Origin: an uncultured Actinomycetes bacterium
GTDB lineage: Bacteria > Actinomycetota > Thermoleophilia > Solirubrobacterales > Solirubrobacteraceae
DNA length: 29,690 nucleotides
Direction of reading: 5' to 3'
Assembly (NCBI GenBank): GCA_937888775.1
Contig: CALAQT010000341.1
Coordinates: forward strand, 1 to 29,690
The position numbers were made by a program, and so were the translations under genes. Of this stretch, positions 7,281 to 16,081 are shown piece after piece; positions within the stretch are counted from its first letter, which is position 1, and each line of letters opens with the position of its first letter. A model generated the notes under the pieces. The model saw nothing but the letters and a program-made list of their open reading frames with translations. It was not told the origin of the DNA and ran no database searches.

Positions 7281-9080
7281 ATGAACGCACGATCGATTCC
7301 CGCCACGGCCGTTCCCGACCGCGGGAGCGCCCGGATGATGCAGCCAGAGGACCGTTACGCCCGGATCACGCGACTGCTGGCGATGGACCGCTGCGTGATC
7401 CTCGACGGCGCCAACGGGACGGAGTTGATCAAGGTCGCGGGCGAACGGCCGGAGACCGCCGAGCATCTCTGGGGGCTGACCGCGATCATCGACTCGCCCG
7501 AGCAGGTCAAGTCGATGCATCGCCGCTACGTCGACGTGGGCTGCGACATCATCTCCACCAACACCTGGGGCCTGCCGACCGCCCTGCGCGACGGCGGCGA
7601 GCGCCTGTGGGAGTCCCTGGGGGCGATCCATTGGATGGATGTGGCGCGTGACGCGGTCGGCCTGGCGCGCACGGCCGCGGTGGAGGCCGGTCGCGGCGAG
7701 CAGGTGACGGTCGCCTTCAGCATCAACGGGGACGTCGACACGCCTGACGGGCGGGAGACGATCCGGCTGCTGGCGCGGGCGTTCGAGCAGGATCCGCCGG
7801 ACCTGATCCTGCTCGAGACGCTGTCGCTGGTGCGCAGCTCGACCTACGCCACGGTCGAGAGCCTGCTGGCCACCGGGCTGCCGGTGTGGTTGAGCTTCCG
7901 ACGCTGTCGCAACGGCGTTTGCGGCGTCTACGGCGAGCACTGGGGCGGCCCGGAGGGCGACGCCTTCGGCCGTGCCGCGCGTCGCTTTGAGGAGATGGGG
8001 GTCGGCGCGCTCTCGATTAACTGCGTGCCCCCCGACCATGTCACCGGAATGCTCTCCTGGCTGCGTGATTTCACCGACCTGCCGCTGGGCGTGTATCCCA
8101 ACCTCGGCTATCTGTCGGCCGCCGGCTGGCGCGACGAGGCGGCGATCGACGGTGCGCGCTACGCGGACCTGGCGCTCAGCTGGCGCGAGGAGGGTGCGCA
8201 GATCATCGGCGGCTGCTGCGGCGTCGGCCCTGAGCATCTGGCCGCTGCCCGCGCCGCGCTGAGTGACACCAAGCCAGGGCACCGGCGCCCGCCGGCGCTT
8301 TCGGCCGAGAGCCTGGAGCCGCCGCCGACCGACGGGCGCTCACTGCCACACTGGACCGACGCCCGCGGGCGCGACCTGTTCCCCCTCAGCGTGCCCGACC
8401 TCACCGTCGAGCCGGGGGTCTTCGTCCCCACCCAGGGCAGCTATCTGATCTGGAAATACGTCTACCGGGAGGCCCTCGGCGCCCACCAGCGCTGCCTGGA
8501 CGTCGGCTGTGGGACGGGCCTGCTGACCGTCCAGCTGGCGCGCAACGGCGCCTCTCACGTCCACGCGATCGACATCGACGAGGCGGCGGTCACGAACACC
8601 CTCACCAACGCGTTTCGCAACGGGGTCGCCGACCGGGTCACGGCGGCCCGGCAGGACCTGTTCCCGTGGGTCCCGGAGGAGCGTTATGACCTGGTCGTCG
8701 CCAGCCTCTACCAGATGCCCGTGGATCCGTTCGAGCAGGTGACGACCCACCGCCCGCTGGATTATTGGGGGCGCAACCTGCTAGACCATCTGATCCGCCT
8801 GCTGCCCGAAGCCCTCGCCGAGGACGGCACGGCGTACATAATGCAGCTGTCGATCATCGGCGAACGGCGAACCGCGCAGCTGCTGGACCGCGCCGGATTC
8901 GAGTCCCGCGTCGTCGACTTCGGCTTTTTCGAGTTCAATGCCGTGTTCGACGAGAAGCGAGAGCAGATCGCGCGCGTCGAAGAACATTCAGATGCGTACC
9001 ACTTGAAGCTGGGCGACAGTGACACGATGGTCGCTTACCTGATCGAAGTCACACGAAAGGGTATGAAGGCGAATACATGA
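7281..9080 (+). CDS. Homocysteine S-methyltransferase fused to a SAM-dependent methyltransferase
   Basis: A 599-residue two-domain cytosolic enzyme. Residues ~25-330 are a homocysteine S-methyltransferase (Pfam S-methyl_trans type) that moves a methyl group to homocysteine to form methionine. LDGANGTEL is near 41-49 and the zinc-binding cysteines are C248 (SINCVPP) and C312-C313 ([10 protein letters not shown]). After a Pro-rich linker, residues ~365-599 form a class I SAM-dependent methyltransferase with motif I LDVGCGTG (406-413), acidic motif HAIDID, and SLYQMP in place of the NPPY motif of N-methyltransferases. The second domain's acceptor is unknown. The first ATG (7281) has GAGGGAG 8 nt upstream. 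The stop overlaps the metK start (ATGA). Fusing a methyl-consuming and a methionine-regenerating domain suggests local recycling of homocysteine. Domain calls are firm; the joint function is inference. Confidence 0.85.
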   Translation: MNARSIPATAVPDRGSARMMQPEDRYARITRLLAMDRCVILDGANGTELIKVAGERPETAEHLWGLTAIIDSPEQVKSMHRRYVDVGCDIISTNTWGLPTALRDGGERLWESLGAIHWMDVARDAVGLARTAAVEAGRGEQVTVAFSINGDVDTPDGRETIRLLARAFEQDPPDLILLETLSLVRSSTYATVESLLATGLPVWLSFRRCRNGVCGVYGEHWGGPEGDAFGRAARRFEEMGVGALSINCVPPDHVTGMLSWLRDFTDLPLGVYPNLGYLSAAGWRDEAAIDGARYADLALSWREEGAQIIGGCCGVGPEHLAAARAALSDTKPGHRRPPALSAESLEPPPTDGRSLPHWTDARGRDLFPLSVPDLTVEPGVFVPTQGSYLIWKYVYREALGAHQRCLDVGCGTGLLTVQLARNGASHVHAIDIDEAAVTNTLTNAFRNGVADRVTAARQDLFPWVPEERYDLVVASLYQMPVDPFEQVTTHRPLDYWGRNLLDHLIRLLPEALAEDGTAYIMQLSIIGERRTAQLLDRAGFESRVVDFGFFEFNAVFDEKREQIARVEEHSDAYHLKLGDSDTMVAYLIEVTRKGMKANT

Positions 9081-10315
9081 CCGGTCTTTCTGAGAATGAG
9101 TTTTTGTTTACGTCGGAGTCGGTGACGGAGGGGCATCCGGATAAGGTCGCGGATCAGATTTCGGATGGGGTGTTGGATGCGGTGTTGGCGGATGATGCGT
9201 TGGGGCGGGTGGCGTGTGAGACGTTGGTGAATACGGGTTTGGTGTTGGTGTCGGGGGAGATTTCGACGGATACCTATGTGGATATTCAGGCTGTGGTGCG
9301 GGAGACGGTGCGGCGGATTGGGTATACGGATGCGGCGTTTGGGTTTGATTGTGATACGTGTGCGGTGATCAATGCGATTGATAAGCAGTCGCCGGATATT
9401 GCGCAGGGTGTGAGTGGGTCGTATGAGTCGCGGACGGATCCGTCTGATGATGATGAGTTGGATTTGGCGGGGGCGGGGGATCAGGGGATGATGTTTGGGT
9501 ATGCGTCAAATGAGACGGAGGAGTTGATGCCGTTGCCGATTGCTTTGGCGCATAAGTTGGCTAAGCGTTTGGCGGATGTGCGCAAGGCGGAGGTGGTTTC
9601 GTATTTGCGTCCGGATGGCAAGACGCAGGTGACGGTGCGTTATGTGGATGGGCGGCCGGTGGCGATTGAGAAGGTGTTGATTTCGGCTCAGCATCGGGAG
9701 GGGGCCGAAGCGGTGATTCGGGAGGATTTGTGGGAGCACGTGGTGTTGCCGGTGTTGCCGGAGGGGTTGTTTGAGGCGCGGGAGTTGCGACGCAATTTCC
9801 TGGTCAATCCGACGGGCCGGTTTGTGATTGGTGGGCCGATGGGCGATTGTGGGTTGACGGGCCGCAAGATCATTGTCGATACCTATGGGGGGATGGCGCG
9901 TCACGGGGGTGGCGCGTTTTCTGGCAAGGATCCGTCCAAGGTGGATCGTTCGGCGGCGTATGCGGCGCGGTATGTGGCTAAGAATGTGGTGGCGGCGGGG
10001 TTGGCTGATCGGGCCGAGGTGCAGGTGGCCTATGCGATCGGGGTCGCGCGTCCGGTGTCGGTGATGGTCGAGACGTTCGGGACTGAGAAGATCAGCCGCG
10101 CGCGGATCCTGGCGTTGATCTCAGAGCATTTCGATCTGCGCCCGGGCGCGTTTCGCGAGTATTTGCGGTTGCATCGCCCGATCTATCAAAAGACGGCGGC
10201 CTACGGTCATTTCGGTCGCGAGGACGCGGATTTCACCTGGGAGCGAACCGACAAGGCCCCCCTGCTACGCACCGCCGCCGGACTGGACACCGAATCGGAG
10301 GTAGTCACGGCATGA
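9077..10315 (+). CDS. metK: S-adenosylmethionine synthetase
   Basis: A 412-residue methionine adenosyltransferase: ATP + methionine + water to SAM + phosphate + diphosphate, cytosolic. It has [22 protein letters not shown] near the N-terminus, [53 protein letters not shown] and a normal length. The ATG overlaps the upstream TGA, so it is translationally coupled to the fusion enzyme. Base use is striking. From about 9095 to 10010 almost every third position is T or G (TTG, GTG, GGG, GAT, GCG) and C is rare, giving strong G-over-C and T-over-A skew. From about 10020 onward the usual C/G-ending codons return within the same reading frame. The protein itself looks intact. A mosaic origin (recombination with a foreign metK) or special codon selection could explain it. 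Confidence 0.97.
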   Translation: MTGLSENEFLFTSESVTEGHPDKVADQISDGVLDAVLADDALGRVACETLVNTGLVLVSGEISTDTYVDIQAVVRETVRRIGYTDAAFGFDCDTCAVINAIDKQSPDIAQGVSGSYESRTDPSDDDELDLAGAGDQGMMFGYASNETEELMPLPIALAHKLAKRLADVRKAEVVSYLRPDGKTQVTVRYVDGRPVAIEKVLISAQHREGAEAVIREDLWEHVVLPVLPEGLFEARELRRNFLVNPTGRFVIGGPMGDCGLTGRKIIVDTYGGMARHGGGAFSGKDPSKVDRSAAYAARYVAKNVVAAGLADRAEVQVAYAIGVARPVSVMVETFGTEKISRARILALISEHFDLRPGAFREYLRLHRPIYQKTAAYGHFGREDADFTWERTDKAPLLRTAAGLDTESEVVTA

Positions 10316-10343
10316 ACGCCCCCACCGAAGGGAAGGTGGGCCG

Positions 10344-11282
10344 GTGAGCGTCACCGTCGTCGGCTCGATCGCCTTTGACGCCGTCAAGACGCCGTTCGGC
10401 GAGCGCGAGCGGATGCTCGGCGGCGCGGCGACTCATTTTGCGCTAGCCGCCTCGTTCTTCGACGAGGTGCACGTAGTCGGCCCGGTGGGCACGGATTTCG
10501 GCGAGCAGGAGCTGGCCACACTGGCCACGCGGGGGACCGACACCGGCGACGTCGAGCGCGTGCCGGATGGCAAGACGTTCTTCTGGAAGGGCGAGTACGG
10601 CTGGGACCTGAACTCTCGTGAGACGCTCGACACGCAGCTCAACGTGTTTGAGCACTTCGAGCCCAAGCTGTCTCAGGCCTCGCGTGACTGCGATGTCCTG
10701 TTTCTGGCCAACATCCAGCCTGAGCTGCAGCGCCGCGTGTTGGAGCAGTGCGGCGAGCCGCAGCTGGTGGCGCTGGACTCGATGAATCTGTGGATCGACG
10801 TCGCGCGCGAGGCGCTGGTCGACGTGATCACCAAAGTCGACTGCGTGATCCTCAACGACGCCGAGCTGCGCCAGCTGACCGCCAAGCCGAATCTGATCGC
10901 GGCGGCCCGCGAGGTCCTCGGCTGGGGACCGTCGGTCGTGGTGGCCAAGCAGGGCGAGTACGGAGCGGCGCTGATCACCGATGAGGGCTTCTTTGCGCTG
11001 CCCGCCTATCCACTGGAGACGGTGGTGGACCCCACCGGCGCCGGCGACACGTTCGCCGGCGGCTTCGTCGGCTATCTGGCGCGGCGCTCCGAGCGCTCAC
11101 CGAGCGCCACCACACTGCGGCAGGCGATGGCCTACGGCACCGCCCTGGCCTCCTACAACGTGGAGGAGTTCGGGACCGAGCGCGTCACGCGGCTGACCTC
11201 GGAGGAGATCGTCGGCCGGGTCGATGACCTGCGGCGGGTGACCCAGTTCGAGCACGACCCGATCCTGATCGAGACCGGCTGA
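10344..11282 (+). CDS. PfkB-family carbohydrate/nucleoside kinase
   Basis: A 312-residue ribokinase-fold kinase. The first signature GGAATHFALAASFF lies near 32-45 and the second, DPTGAGDTFAGGF with the catalytic Asp and anion hole, near 228-240. The start is GTG at 10344 with GGAAGG upstream, 28 nt after the metK stop, so it is in the same operon. The substrate cannot be read from sequence. The segment around WKGEYGWDLNSRETLDTQLNVFEHFEPKLS is distinctive for a subfamily that I recall near SAM-metabolism genes. Given the neighbours, adenosine (from SAH breakdown) or another nucleoside is a reasonable guess; a sugar is the alternative. No SAH hydrolase or nucleosidase is seen in the window to supply the adenosine. 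Confidence 0.88.
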   Translation: MSVTVVGSIAFDAVKTPFGERERMLGGAATHFALAASFFDEVHVVGPVGTDFGEQELATLATRGTDTGDVERVPDGKTFFWKGEYGWDLNSRETLDTQLNVFEHFEPKLSQASRDCDVLFLANIQPELQRRVLEQCGEPQLVALDSMNLWIDVAREALVDVITKVDCVILNDAELRQLTAKPNLIAAAREVLGWGPSVVVAKQGEYGAALITDEGFFALPAYPLETVVDPTGAGDTFAGGFVGYLARRSERSPSATTLRQAMAYGTALASYNVEEFGTERVTRLTSEEIVGRVDDLRRVTQFEHDPILIETG

Positions 11283-11353
11283 GCGCGCGCTGACGGCGGG
11301 ATGCGGCGGCCCAGTGGCAGACGTGCATCGCCCGACACGGACTCTGGCGCGCG

Positions 11354-12295
11354 ATGACCCCGATCCCGATCGTCCTGTTCATCGACCGCGAGCTTGACCC
11401 CGCGCCGTTCGCCGACGCGCTGTCACCACAGCTCGCCTGCCGTGAGCGAGTCGCCCCGGAGGAGCGCGACGCGGTGGTGGCGCTCGTCACCAGCAGCGAG
11501 CCGGTGGCGCAGGGGGACGTGCTCGACTACCCCGGCCTCCGTGTCGTACTGACCTGCTCGACCGGCACCGACCATCTCGACGTCGACGGGTTGCGCGCCA
11601 GGGGTCTCACCGTCCGCAACACACCGACCTACTGCAGCGACGACGTGGCCGACCACGCGCTGGCCTGCGTGCTGGCCGGCTGGCGCGGCCTCTGGCGGCT
11701 GGATCGTGGCGTGCGGGCAGGACGCTGGGACGCGGGCGCGGTGCTGCGCCGCTTCGACGCCCAGCGCCTGGGGATCGTCGGCCTGGGCAGGATCGGCACG
11801 GCACTTGCACGCCGGGCGCTGGCGCTGGGGATCGAGGTCGTCGGTCACGATCCGCTGGCGCCACCGCCCGCGGGGGTGCAGGAGCTTGCGCTGGAAGATC
11901 TGCTGGCGAGCTCTGACGCCGTCTCACTGCACCTGCCCGCCGTGCCGGGGGCGCCGCCGATCCTCGGCACGTCCCAGCTGACGCTGATGAAGCCCGACGC
12001 ACTGCTGGTCAACCTCGCGCGGGCGGCGCTCGTCGATCTCGACGCGATGGTGGACGCGCTGGTCGGCGGGCGACTTGGCGGTGCGGCCTGGGATGTCTAG
12101 CCGGCCGAGCCTCCGGACGCTGACGACGACCGTCTGCTGACTCCGGGCCTGCTGGTGACCCCGCACGTGGCGTGGTCATCGCCACAGGCCGACGCGGCCG
12201 GTCAGCTGGAGGCGATCGAGGCGATCGAGGCGATGCGAGCGTGCCTGCTCGCTCAGCCGGTCGATTGTGTGCGCCGGCCAGCCGGCGCAGCGTAG
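11354..12295 (+). pseudogene. D-2-hydroxyacid dehydrogenase interrupted by one in-frame TAG
   Basis: The first 248 codons encode an NAD-dependent D-isomer-specific 2-hydroxyacid dehydrogenase: STGTDHLDVD, nucleotide-binding GIVGLGRIGTALARRA, and NLARAALVD with the Arg-type active-site region. The frame stops at TAG (12098-12100) right after GGAAWDV. The same frame then runs 64 more codons to TAG 12293-12295 and reads PAEPPDADDDRLLTPG then LLVTPHVAW, exactly the rest of the family, including the catalytic His of TPHVAW. The family usually has DVFxxEPP or DVYPEEPP here, so one TAC-to-TAG change explains it. The truncated product would lack the catalytic His. The extended frame overlaps the converging epimerase gene by 43 bp. 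It could be a recent pseudogene, a sequencing error or stop readthrough. Confidence 0.85.
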
Positions 12296-13245
12296 CCCTG
12301 CTCGGCCAGCCAGGCGACCGTGCGCGCCAGCCCGTCGCCCAGCCCTACCCGCGGCTCCCAGCCGAGCACGCGCCGCGCCTTGGTGATCGAGTAGGTACCC
12401 GTACGCAGCAGGTAACGGGCCGCGCCCGGGTTGATCTCGTTGTCGCCCGGGGAGAGCCGTGCGAAGCGCTGCATCACCGCCGCGCCGGCGATCGCGACCG
12501 GGGTCGGCAGCGTGATCAGCCGGCGGCCCACGAGCTTGGCGTAAGGCGCCAGGAACTCCCGGTAGGGAACGCCGATCCCGTCGGACAGCGTGAACACCTG
12601 ACCGGCCGCTTCCGGCGCGACCGCGGCCAGCAGCACGCCGTCGACGAGGTTGTCGATGTAGACCGGCGAGTGGATCCCCCGGCCCCGGCCGGGCAGCGTA
12701 AGGCGCCGATCGGCGATCAGCTGCGCCGGGATCACCGCCCAGGCCCGTGACCGCGGCCCGTAGACGTCCCCCGGTCGCACGATCGTGCACTGGATGCGCC
12801 CCTCGGCGTGCGCCTGGAGCACCACCTGCTCGGACGCGATCTTGGAGTCCGGGTAGGGCAGGAACGTGTTGCGCACCGGATGGTGCTCGTCGACGCCGTC
12901 CGGGAATTCAAACCCGAACACGGTCACCGAGGAAAAGTGCACGAAGCGCCGCGCGCCGCCGCGCTCGGCGGCCCGGAGCGCGTTGGCGGTGCCCAGCACG
13001 TTGGCCCGCCAGATCTCCGCCGGGCGCTCGACTCGGAACGACACGGTCGCCGCCGTGTGAATCACGAGTTCAGCGCCGGCGGCGTGCTCCTGCCAGGGGC
13101 CCGGCCCGGCCACGTCGCCACCGACCACGCCGCGGTCGGGATCGGCGACCAGATCACAGCCGCGCACCTCGTGGCCCTCGGCGGCGTACCGCTCGGCCAG
13201 AGCCCGGCCGATGAATCCACCGGCCCCGGTGATGAAGACTCGCAT
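12253..13245 (-). CDS. NAD(P)-dependent epimerase/dehydratase (extended SDR)
   Basis: A 330-residue extended short-chain dehydrogenase. MRVFITGAGGFIGRALAERY is the Rossmann GxxGxxG start, HTAATVSF follows, and the catalytic YxxxK is YPDSK with FSSVTVFG before it. It resembles 3-beta-hydroxysteroid dehydrogenase/isomerase-like and sugar-nucleotide epimerase families. The VIPAQLIADRRLTLPGRGRGIHSPVYIDNLVDG segment is typical of the 3beta-HSD-like group. The substrate is unknown. I chose the internal ATG at 13245 because the glycine motif begins immediately after it; a longer frame to 13290 only adds unconserved residues. Its 3' end overlaps the broken dehydrogenase on the other strand. Confidence 0.85.
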   Translation of the reverse strand: MRVFITGAGGFIGRALAERYAAEGHEVRGCDLVADPDRGVVGGDVAGPGPWQEHAAGAELVIHTAATVSFRVERPAEIWRANVLGTANALRAAERGGARRFVHFSSVTVFGFEFPDGVDEHHPVRNTFLPYPDSKIASEQVVLQAHAEGRIQCTIVRPGDVYGPRSRAWAVIPAQLIADRRLTLPGRGRGIHSPVYIDNLVDGVLLAAVAPEAAGQVFTLSDGIGVPYREFLAPYAKLVGRRLITLPTPVAIAGAAVMQRFARLSPGDNEINPGAARYLLRTGTYSITKARRVLGWEPRVGLGDGLARTVAWLAEQGYAAPAGRRTQSTG

Positions 13246-13293
13246 TGGCGGCAATCTAATGAAGCGCGCACAAGCTTTACGCCCGGTCATACG

Positions 13294-13653
13294 CTAGCGA
13301 CGCATCGCCCCCAGCACCCAGGCGATCAACAGGCCCTGCAGAGGCAGCCGGGCCCAGAGCGCCTTGGCGCCCCCGGGGACCTGCTGGTAGTTGTCGGGGT
13401 TCAGAGCCATGTGCAGGTTGGCGGGGAACACCGCGATCAGGGTGGCGATCAGCCACCAGCCGGCCGGCCGTCGCGAGCGCTCAGCGAGCAGCCCCGCCCC
13501 GCCGGCGATCTCGGCCACCCCGCTGGCATAGACCAGTGCCATCGGGGCCGGCACGTAGGGCGGCATAATCCGCCGGTAAACCTTCGCGATCACAAAGTGC
13601 AGCGCGCCGGCGACGATGAAGAACGGACCGGCGGTTGATCGGAGGGCACGCAC
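13294..13653 (-). CDS. DoxX-like small membrane protein
   Basis: About 119 residues with four hydrophobic segments: AGPFFIVAGALHFVIA; APMALVYASGVAEIAGGAGLL; GWWLIATLIAVFPANLHMAL; LQGLLIAWVLGAM. The RIMPPYVPAP loop and NLHMALNP motif are typical of the DoxX/DUF4267-like group found in many actinobacteria. Its role is unclear (redox or stress-linked membrane protein). The frame can extend to 13872, but the added N-terminus is Arg/Gln-rich, unconserved in look and overlaps the divergent GH31 gene. GTG at 13653 with GCGAGG just upstream is a better start. A 15-bp dyad at 13659-13673 lies directly ahead of it. Confidence 0.7.
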   Translation of the reverse strand: MRALRSTAGPFFIVAGALHFVIAKVYRRIMPPYVPAPMALVYASGVAEIAGGAGLLAERSRRPAGWWLIATLIAVFPANLHMALNPDNYQQVPGGAKALWARLPLQGLLIAWVLGAMRR

Positions 13654-13658
13654 GGGCC

Positions 13659-13673
13659 TCGCTACGGTAGCGA
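13659..13673. promoter_or_regulatory. 15-bp dyad TCGCTAC-G-GTAGCGA, candidate operator
   Basis: Seven-base arms are perfectly complementary around a single G, in the 129-bp gap between the DoxX-like gene (start 13653) and the GH31 gene (start 13783). Odd-length dyads of this size are common for TetR-type repressors. No regulator gene is adjacent. Confidence 0.4.
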
Positions 13674-13782
13674 AACCGGGCTGGCCGAGCGACTGGGTTC
13701 GGGTATCGGGGCTTCCGACAGGAATTTCCCTACGGCTACTCCGGGATGCGCTGCGGGCACGGTTTGCGAAAGGATCCGAACG

Positions 13783-16065
13783 ATGAGTCGATCTCACTCC
13801 CGCGGTCGTCATCTGCGGCTGGCGGCGGCGCTGGGCCTGGCGTTGATGCTGCTGGCGCCGTCGGCGGCTCACACCAGGCTGCTGATCACGCGCCGGTCAC
13901 TGACGGTGATCGCACCGGGAGCGCGCGCCGTGATCATGCGCGACCCGTTCCGGTTGGCGATTGAGCGAGGCGGCGGAGCGCCCGCGTTGGCGGAAGTGGC
14001 AAATCGGCTGGGGCCCGCGCTGGGGCTTCCCACCACGATCGACCCGATCTCACCCGGTCTGGACAGCCAGAGCACCCGCACGCTGTATGCGCCGCTGTCG
14101 TTCCTCGTCGGCTCAGAGAACCTGGTCCAGCACGCCGGGCTGGTGTGGGGCGGGAATCTCCTCAGCGGGGTGCGTAAGGGGATCCAGTACTCCGCGCGCC
14201 GGGTCCTCACTGCCCAGCGCGTCGGGGGTGGTGTGCGCCTGACATTGTCGACCAACGACCCGAGCGGTCGTCGGCTGATCGTGACCGTCACCGCGCGGGG
14301 CGGCGCCGCGATCCAGGTCTCGGCGACGCCGCGCCCCACCGCCGGGGTCGCGCAGATCGGCGACTCGTTCCAGTCGGGGGCGGACGAGGGGTTCTTCGGC
14401 TTCGGGGGGCGCCACAACGCAATCGATCAGCGCGGGCGGATCTTCTCGAGCTTCGTATCTGAGGAGAACCTCGACGACTTCGGCGCCACCAACCGACTGC
14501 TGTCGCTGTACCCCAACGGCGTCACCGGCGCCTACTACCCGCAGGCCGAGTTCTACTCCTCCCGCCCGTACGGCTTCCTGCTCGCCCAACCGCAGCTCGC
14601 GCGCTTCAAGCTTGATGCAGGCGGTCGTGAGGAATGGAACGTCACCGCCTCGGCGCGGTCGCTGAACTACGTCGTCGCGCCCGGCAACGCACCGCGCGCG
14701 ATCCGGACGCTCACCGCGATGAGCGGCCGCCAGCCGGCCCCGCCGAGCTGGGCGCTGGGCCCGATGCTCGACCGGCTGGTGAAGATCTTCGGCGAGACCC
14801 GGGCCGACTACGAATCGAACGTACGCGCCGACCTGGTCAACATCGCCCGCTACAAGCTGCCAATGACGGCGTACCGAATCGAGGGCTGGGGCTTTCCCAG
14901 CGCGGACAACGACGGCTTCGCGCTGCACACTGAGATCACCCCACAGCTCCAGGCCAGCCTAATCGCTCAGCTGCGCCGGCGCAGGATCCATCCGCTGGTC
15001 TACCTGCGCCCCTGGGTCACGCCTGGCTCGGCGCCGGTCAGTCAGGGGCTGGTCGTGCGCACGGCCGCCGGGGCGCCCTACTACACCACCGATACCACGG
15101 GGCATCCGATTGCCCTGCTTGATTTCACCAATCCTGCCGCAGTGCGCTTCTGGCAACGCCAGGTCGCCAAGGCGCTCGATCTCGGCGCCGACGGCTTCAT
15201 GCAGGACTTCGGCGAGGAGGTGCTGTTCGATATGCACTTCCACGACGGTGAGGCCGGGACGACGATGCACAATCGCTATCCGGTACTTTATGCCCGGGCC
15301 ACGCGCCAGGAGTTCACCCGCTATGAGCGCCAGCATCCCGGACGCACGCCGTTCTTCTACTCGCGCGCGGGCTACTCGGGGCTGCCAGGATCGGCCGCCT
15401 ACGAGGGCGGCAACTTTCCCGGCGACGAGACCACCGACTGGAGTCACACCTCCGGCCTGGCCTCGTTGACCACCGACATGCTCAGCCGCGCCGTCGACGG
15501 CGCCTACGGCTACGGCACCGACATCGGGGGCTACTACGACCTGGTCACCCCGCCGACGACCAAGCAGCTGTTCCTACGCTGGGCCGAATGGGCGGCGCTG
15601 AGCCCGATCTTCCGCCTGCATGGTTCCGGACGCGCCGGCACCCACACGCCTTGGTCCTACGATGCGCAGACCGTGCGCGTCTACGAAGCGCTCTCACGCC
15701 TGCATCTGAAGGCGGTGCCGCTGATCATGAGCCTCTGGCACCAGGCCGACCGGACCGGGATGCCGATCACGCGGCCGCTGTGGCTCGCCTTCCCCCATGA
15801 GCGCCGCGCCCGCAGCCAGGATCAGGAGTGGCTGCTCGGGCCCGAGGTGCTGGTTGCCCCCGTGGTCACCGAGGGCGCCAATTCCCGGACGGTCTTCTTT
15901 CCCGCCGGCTGCTGGCGCTCCCAGGACGACGGGCGCACGTACCGCGGCCCGCGCAGTGCCGTGGTCAGCGCTCCGCTGACCCAGCTGCCCTATTTCGCGC
16001 GCTGTGCGACCAGGCCGTTCGCGGTCGCCGGGCGTTCAGTCGCCGCGGCGATCCGTCCAAGATGA
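13783..16065 (+). CDS. Secreted glycoside hydrolase family 31 (alpha-glucosidase/xylosidase-like)
   Basis: A 760-residue protein with a Sec signal peptide (Arg-rich n-region, hydrophobic core LRLAAALGLALMLLAPSAA, likely cut near residue 29), so it acts outside the membrane. The GH31 N-terminal beta-sandwich has FGFGGRHNAIDQRG near 206-218. The barrel has the nucleophile D475 in GFMQDFGEE and the likely acid/base D548 in FPGDETTDW. The DFGE nucleophile motif is shared with the sulfoquinovosidase (YihQ) branch. However, the Arg/Trp pair that binds sulfonate there is not evident in the IEGWGFPSADNDGF region, so a plain alpha-glycosidase is preferred. The start ATG has GAAAGGA upstream. It is followed after 16 nt by the ThDP enzyme and then the FAH-family gene, suggesting a catabolic operon. 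Confidence 0.9.
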   Translation: MSRSHSRGRHLRLAAALGLALMLLAPSAAHTRLLITRRSLTVIAPGARAVIMRDPFRLAIERGGGAPALAEVANRLGPALGLPTTIDPISPGLDSQSTRTLYAPLSFLVGSENLVQHAGLVWGGNLLSGVRKGIQYSARRVLTAQRVGGGVRLTLSTNDPSGRRLIVTVTARGGAAIQVSATPRPTAGVAQIGDSFQSGADEGFFGFGGRHNAIDQRGRIFSSFVSEENLDDFGATNRLLSLYPNGVTGAYYPQAEFYSSRPYGFLLAQPQLARFKLDAGGREEWNVTASARSLNYVVAPGNAPRAIRTLTAMSGRQPAPPSWALGPMLDRLVKIFGETRADYESNVRADLVNIARYKLPMTAYRIEGWGFPSADNDGFALHTEITPQLQASLIAQLRRRRIHPLVYLRPWVTPGSAPVSQGLVVRTAAGAPYYTTDTTGHPIALLDFTNPAAVRFWQRQVAKALDLGADGFMQDFGEEVLFDMHFHDGEAGTTMHNRYPVLYARATRQEFTRYERQHPGRTPFFYSRAGYSGLPGSAAYEGGNFPGDETTDWSHTSGLASLTTDMLSRAVDGAYGYGTDIGGYYDLVTPPTTKQLFLRWAEWAALSPIFRLHGSGRAGTHTPWSYDAQTVRVYEALSRLHLKAVPLIMSLWHQADRTGMPITRPLWLAFPHERRARSQDQEWLLGPEVLVAPVVTEGANSRTVFFPAGCWRSQDDGRTYRGPRSAVVSAPLTQLPYFARCATRPFAVAGRSVAAAIRPR

Positions 16066-16081
16066 CCGCCATCGCGGCGAG

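Noticed and set aside
9506..9904. Minus-strand frame of odd composition inside metK
   Set aside because: Its His/Arg/Gln/Ile-rich sequence is just the complement of the skewed metK codons.
12808..13638. 276-residue plus-strand frame opposite the epimerase and DoxX genes
   Set aside because: Arg/Gly/His-rich shadow without ribosome site or motifs.
13783..16065. Calling the GH31 a sulfoquinovosidase from its DFGE motif
   Set aside because: The Arg/Trp sulfonate-binding pattern of YihQ is not evident, and there are no sulfoquinovose pathway genes nearby.
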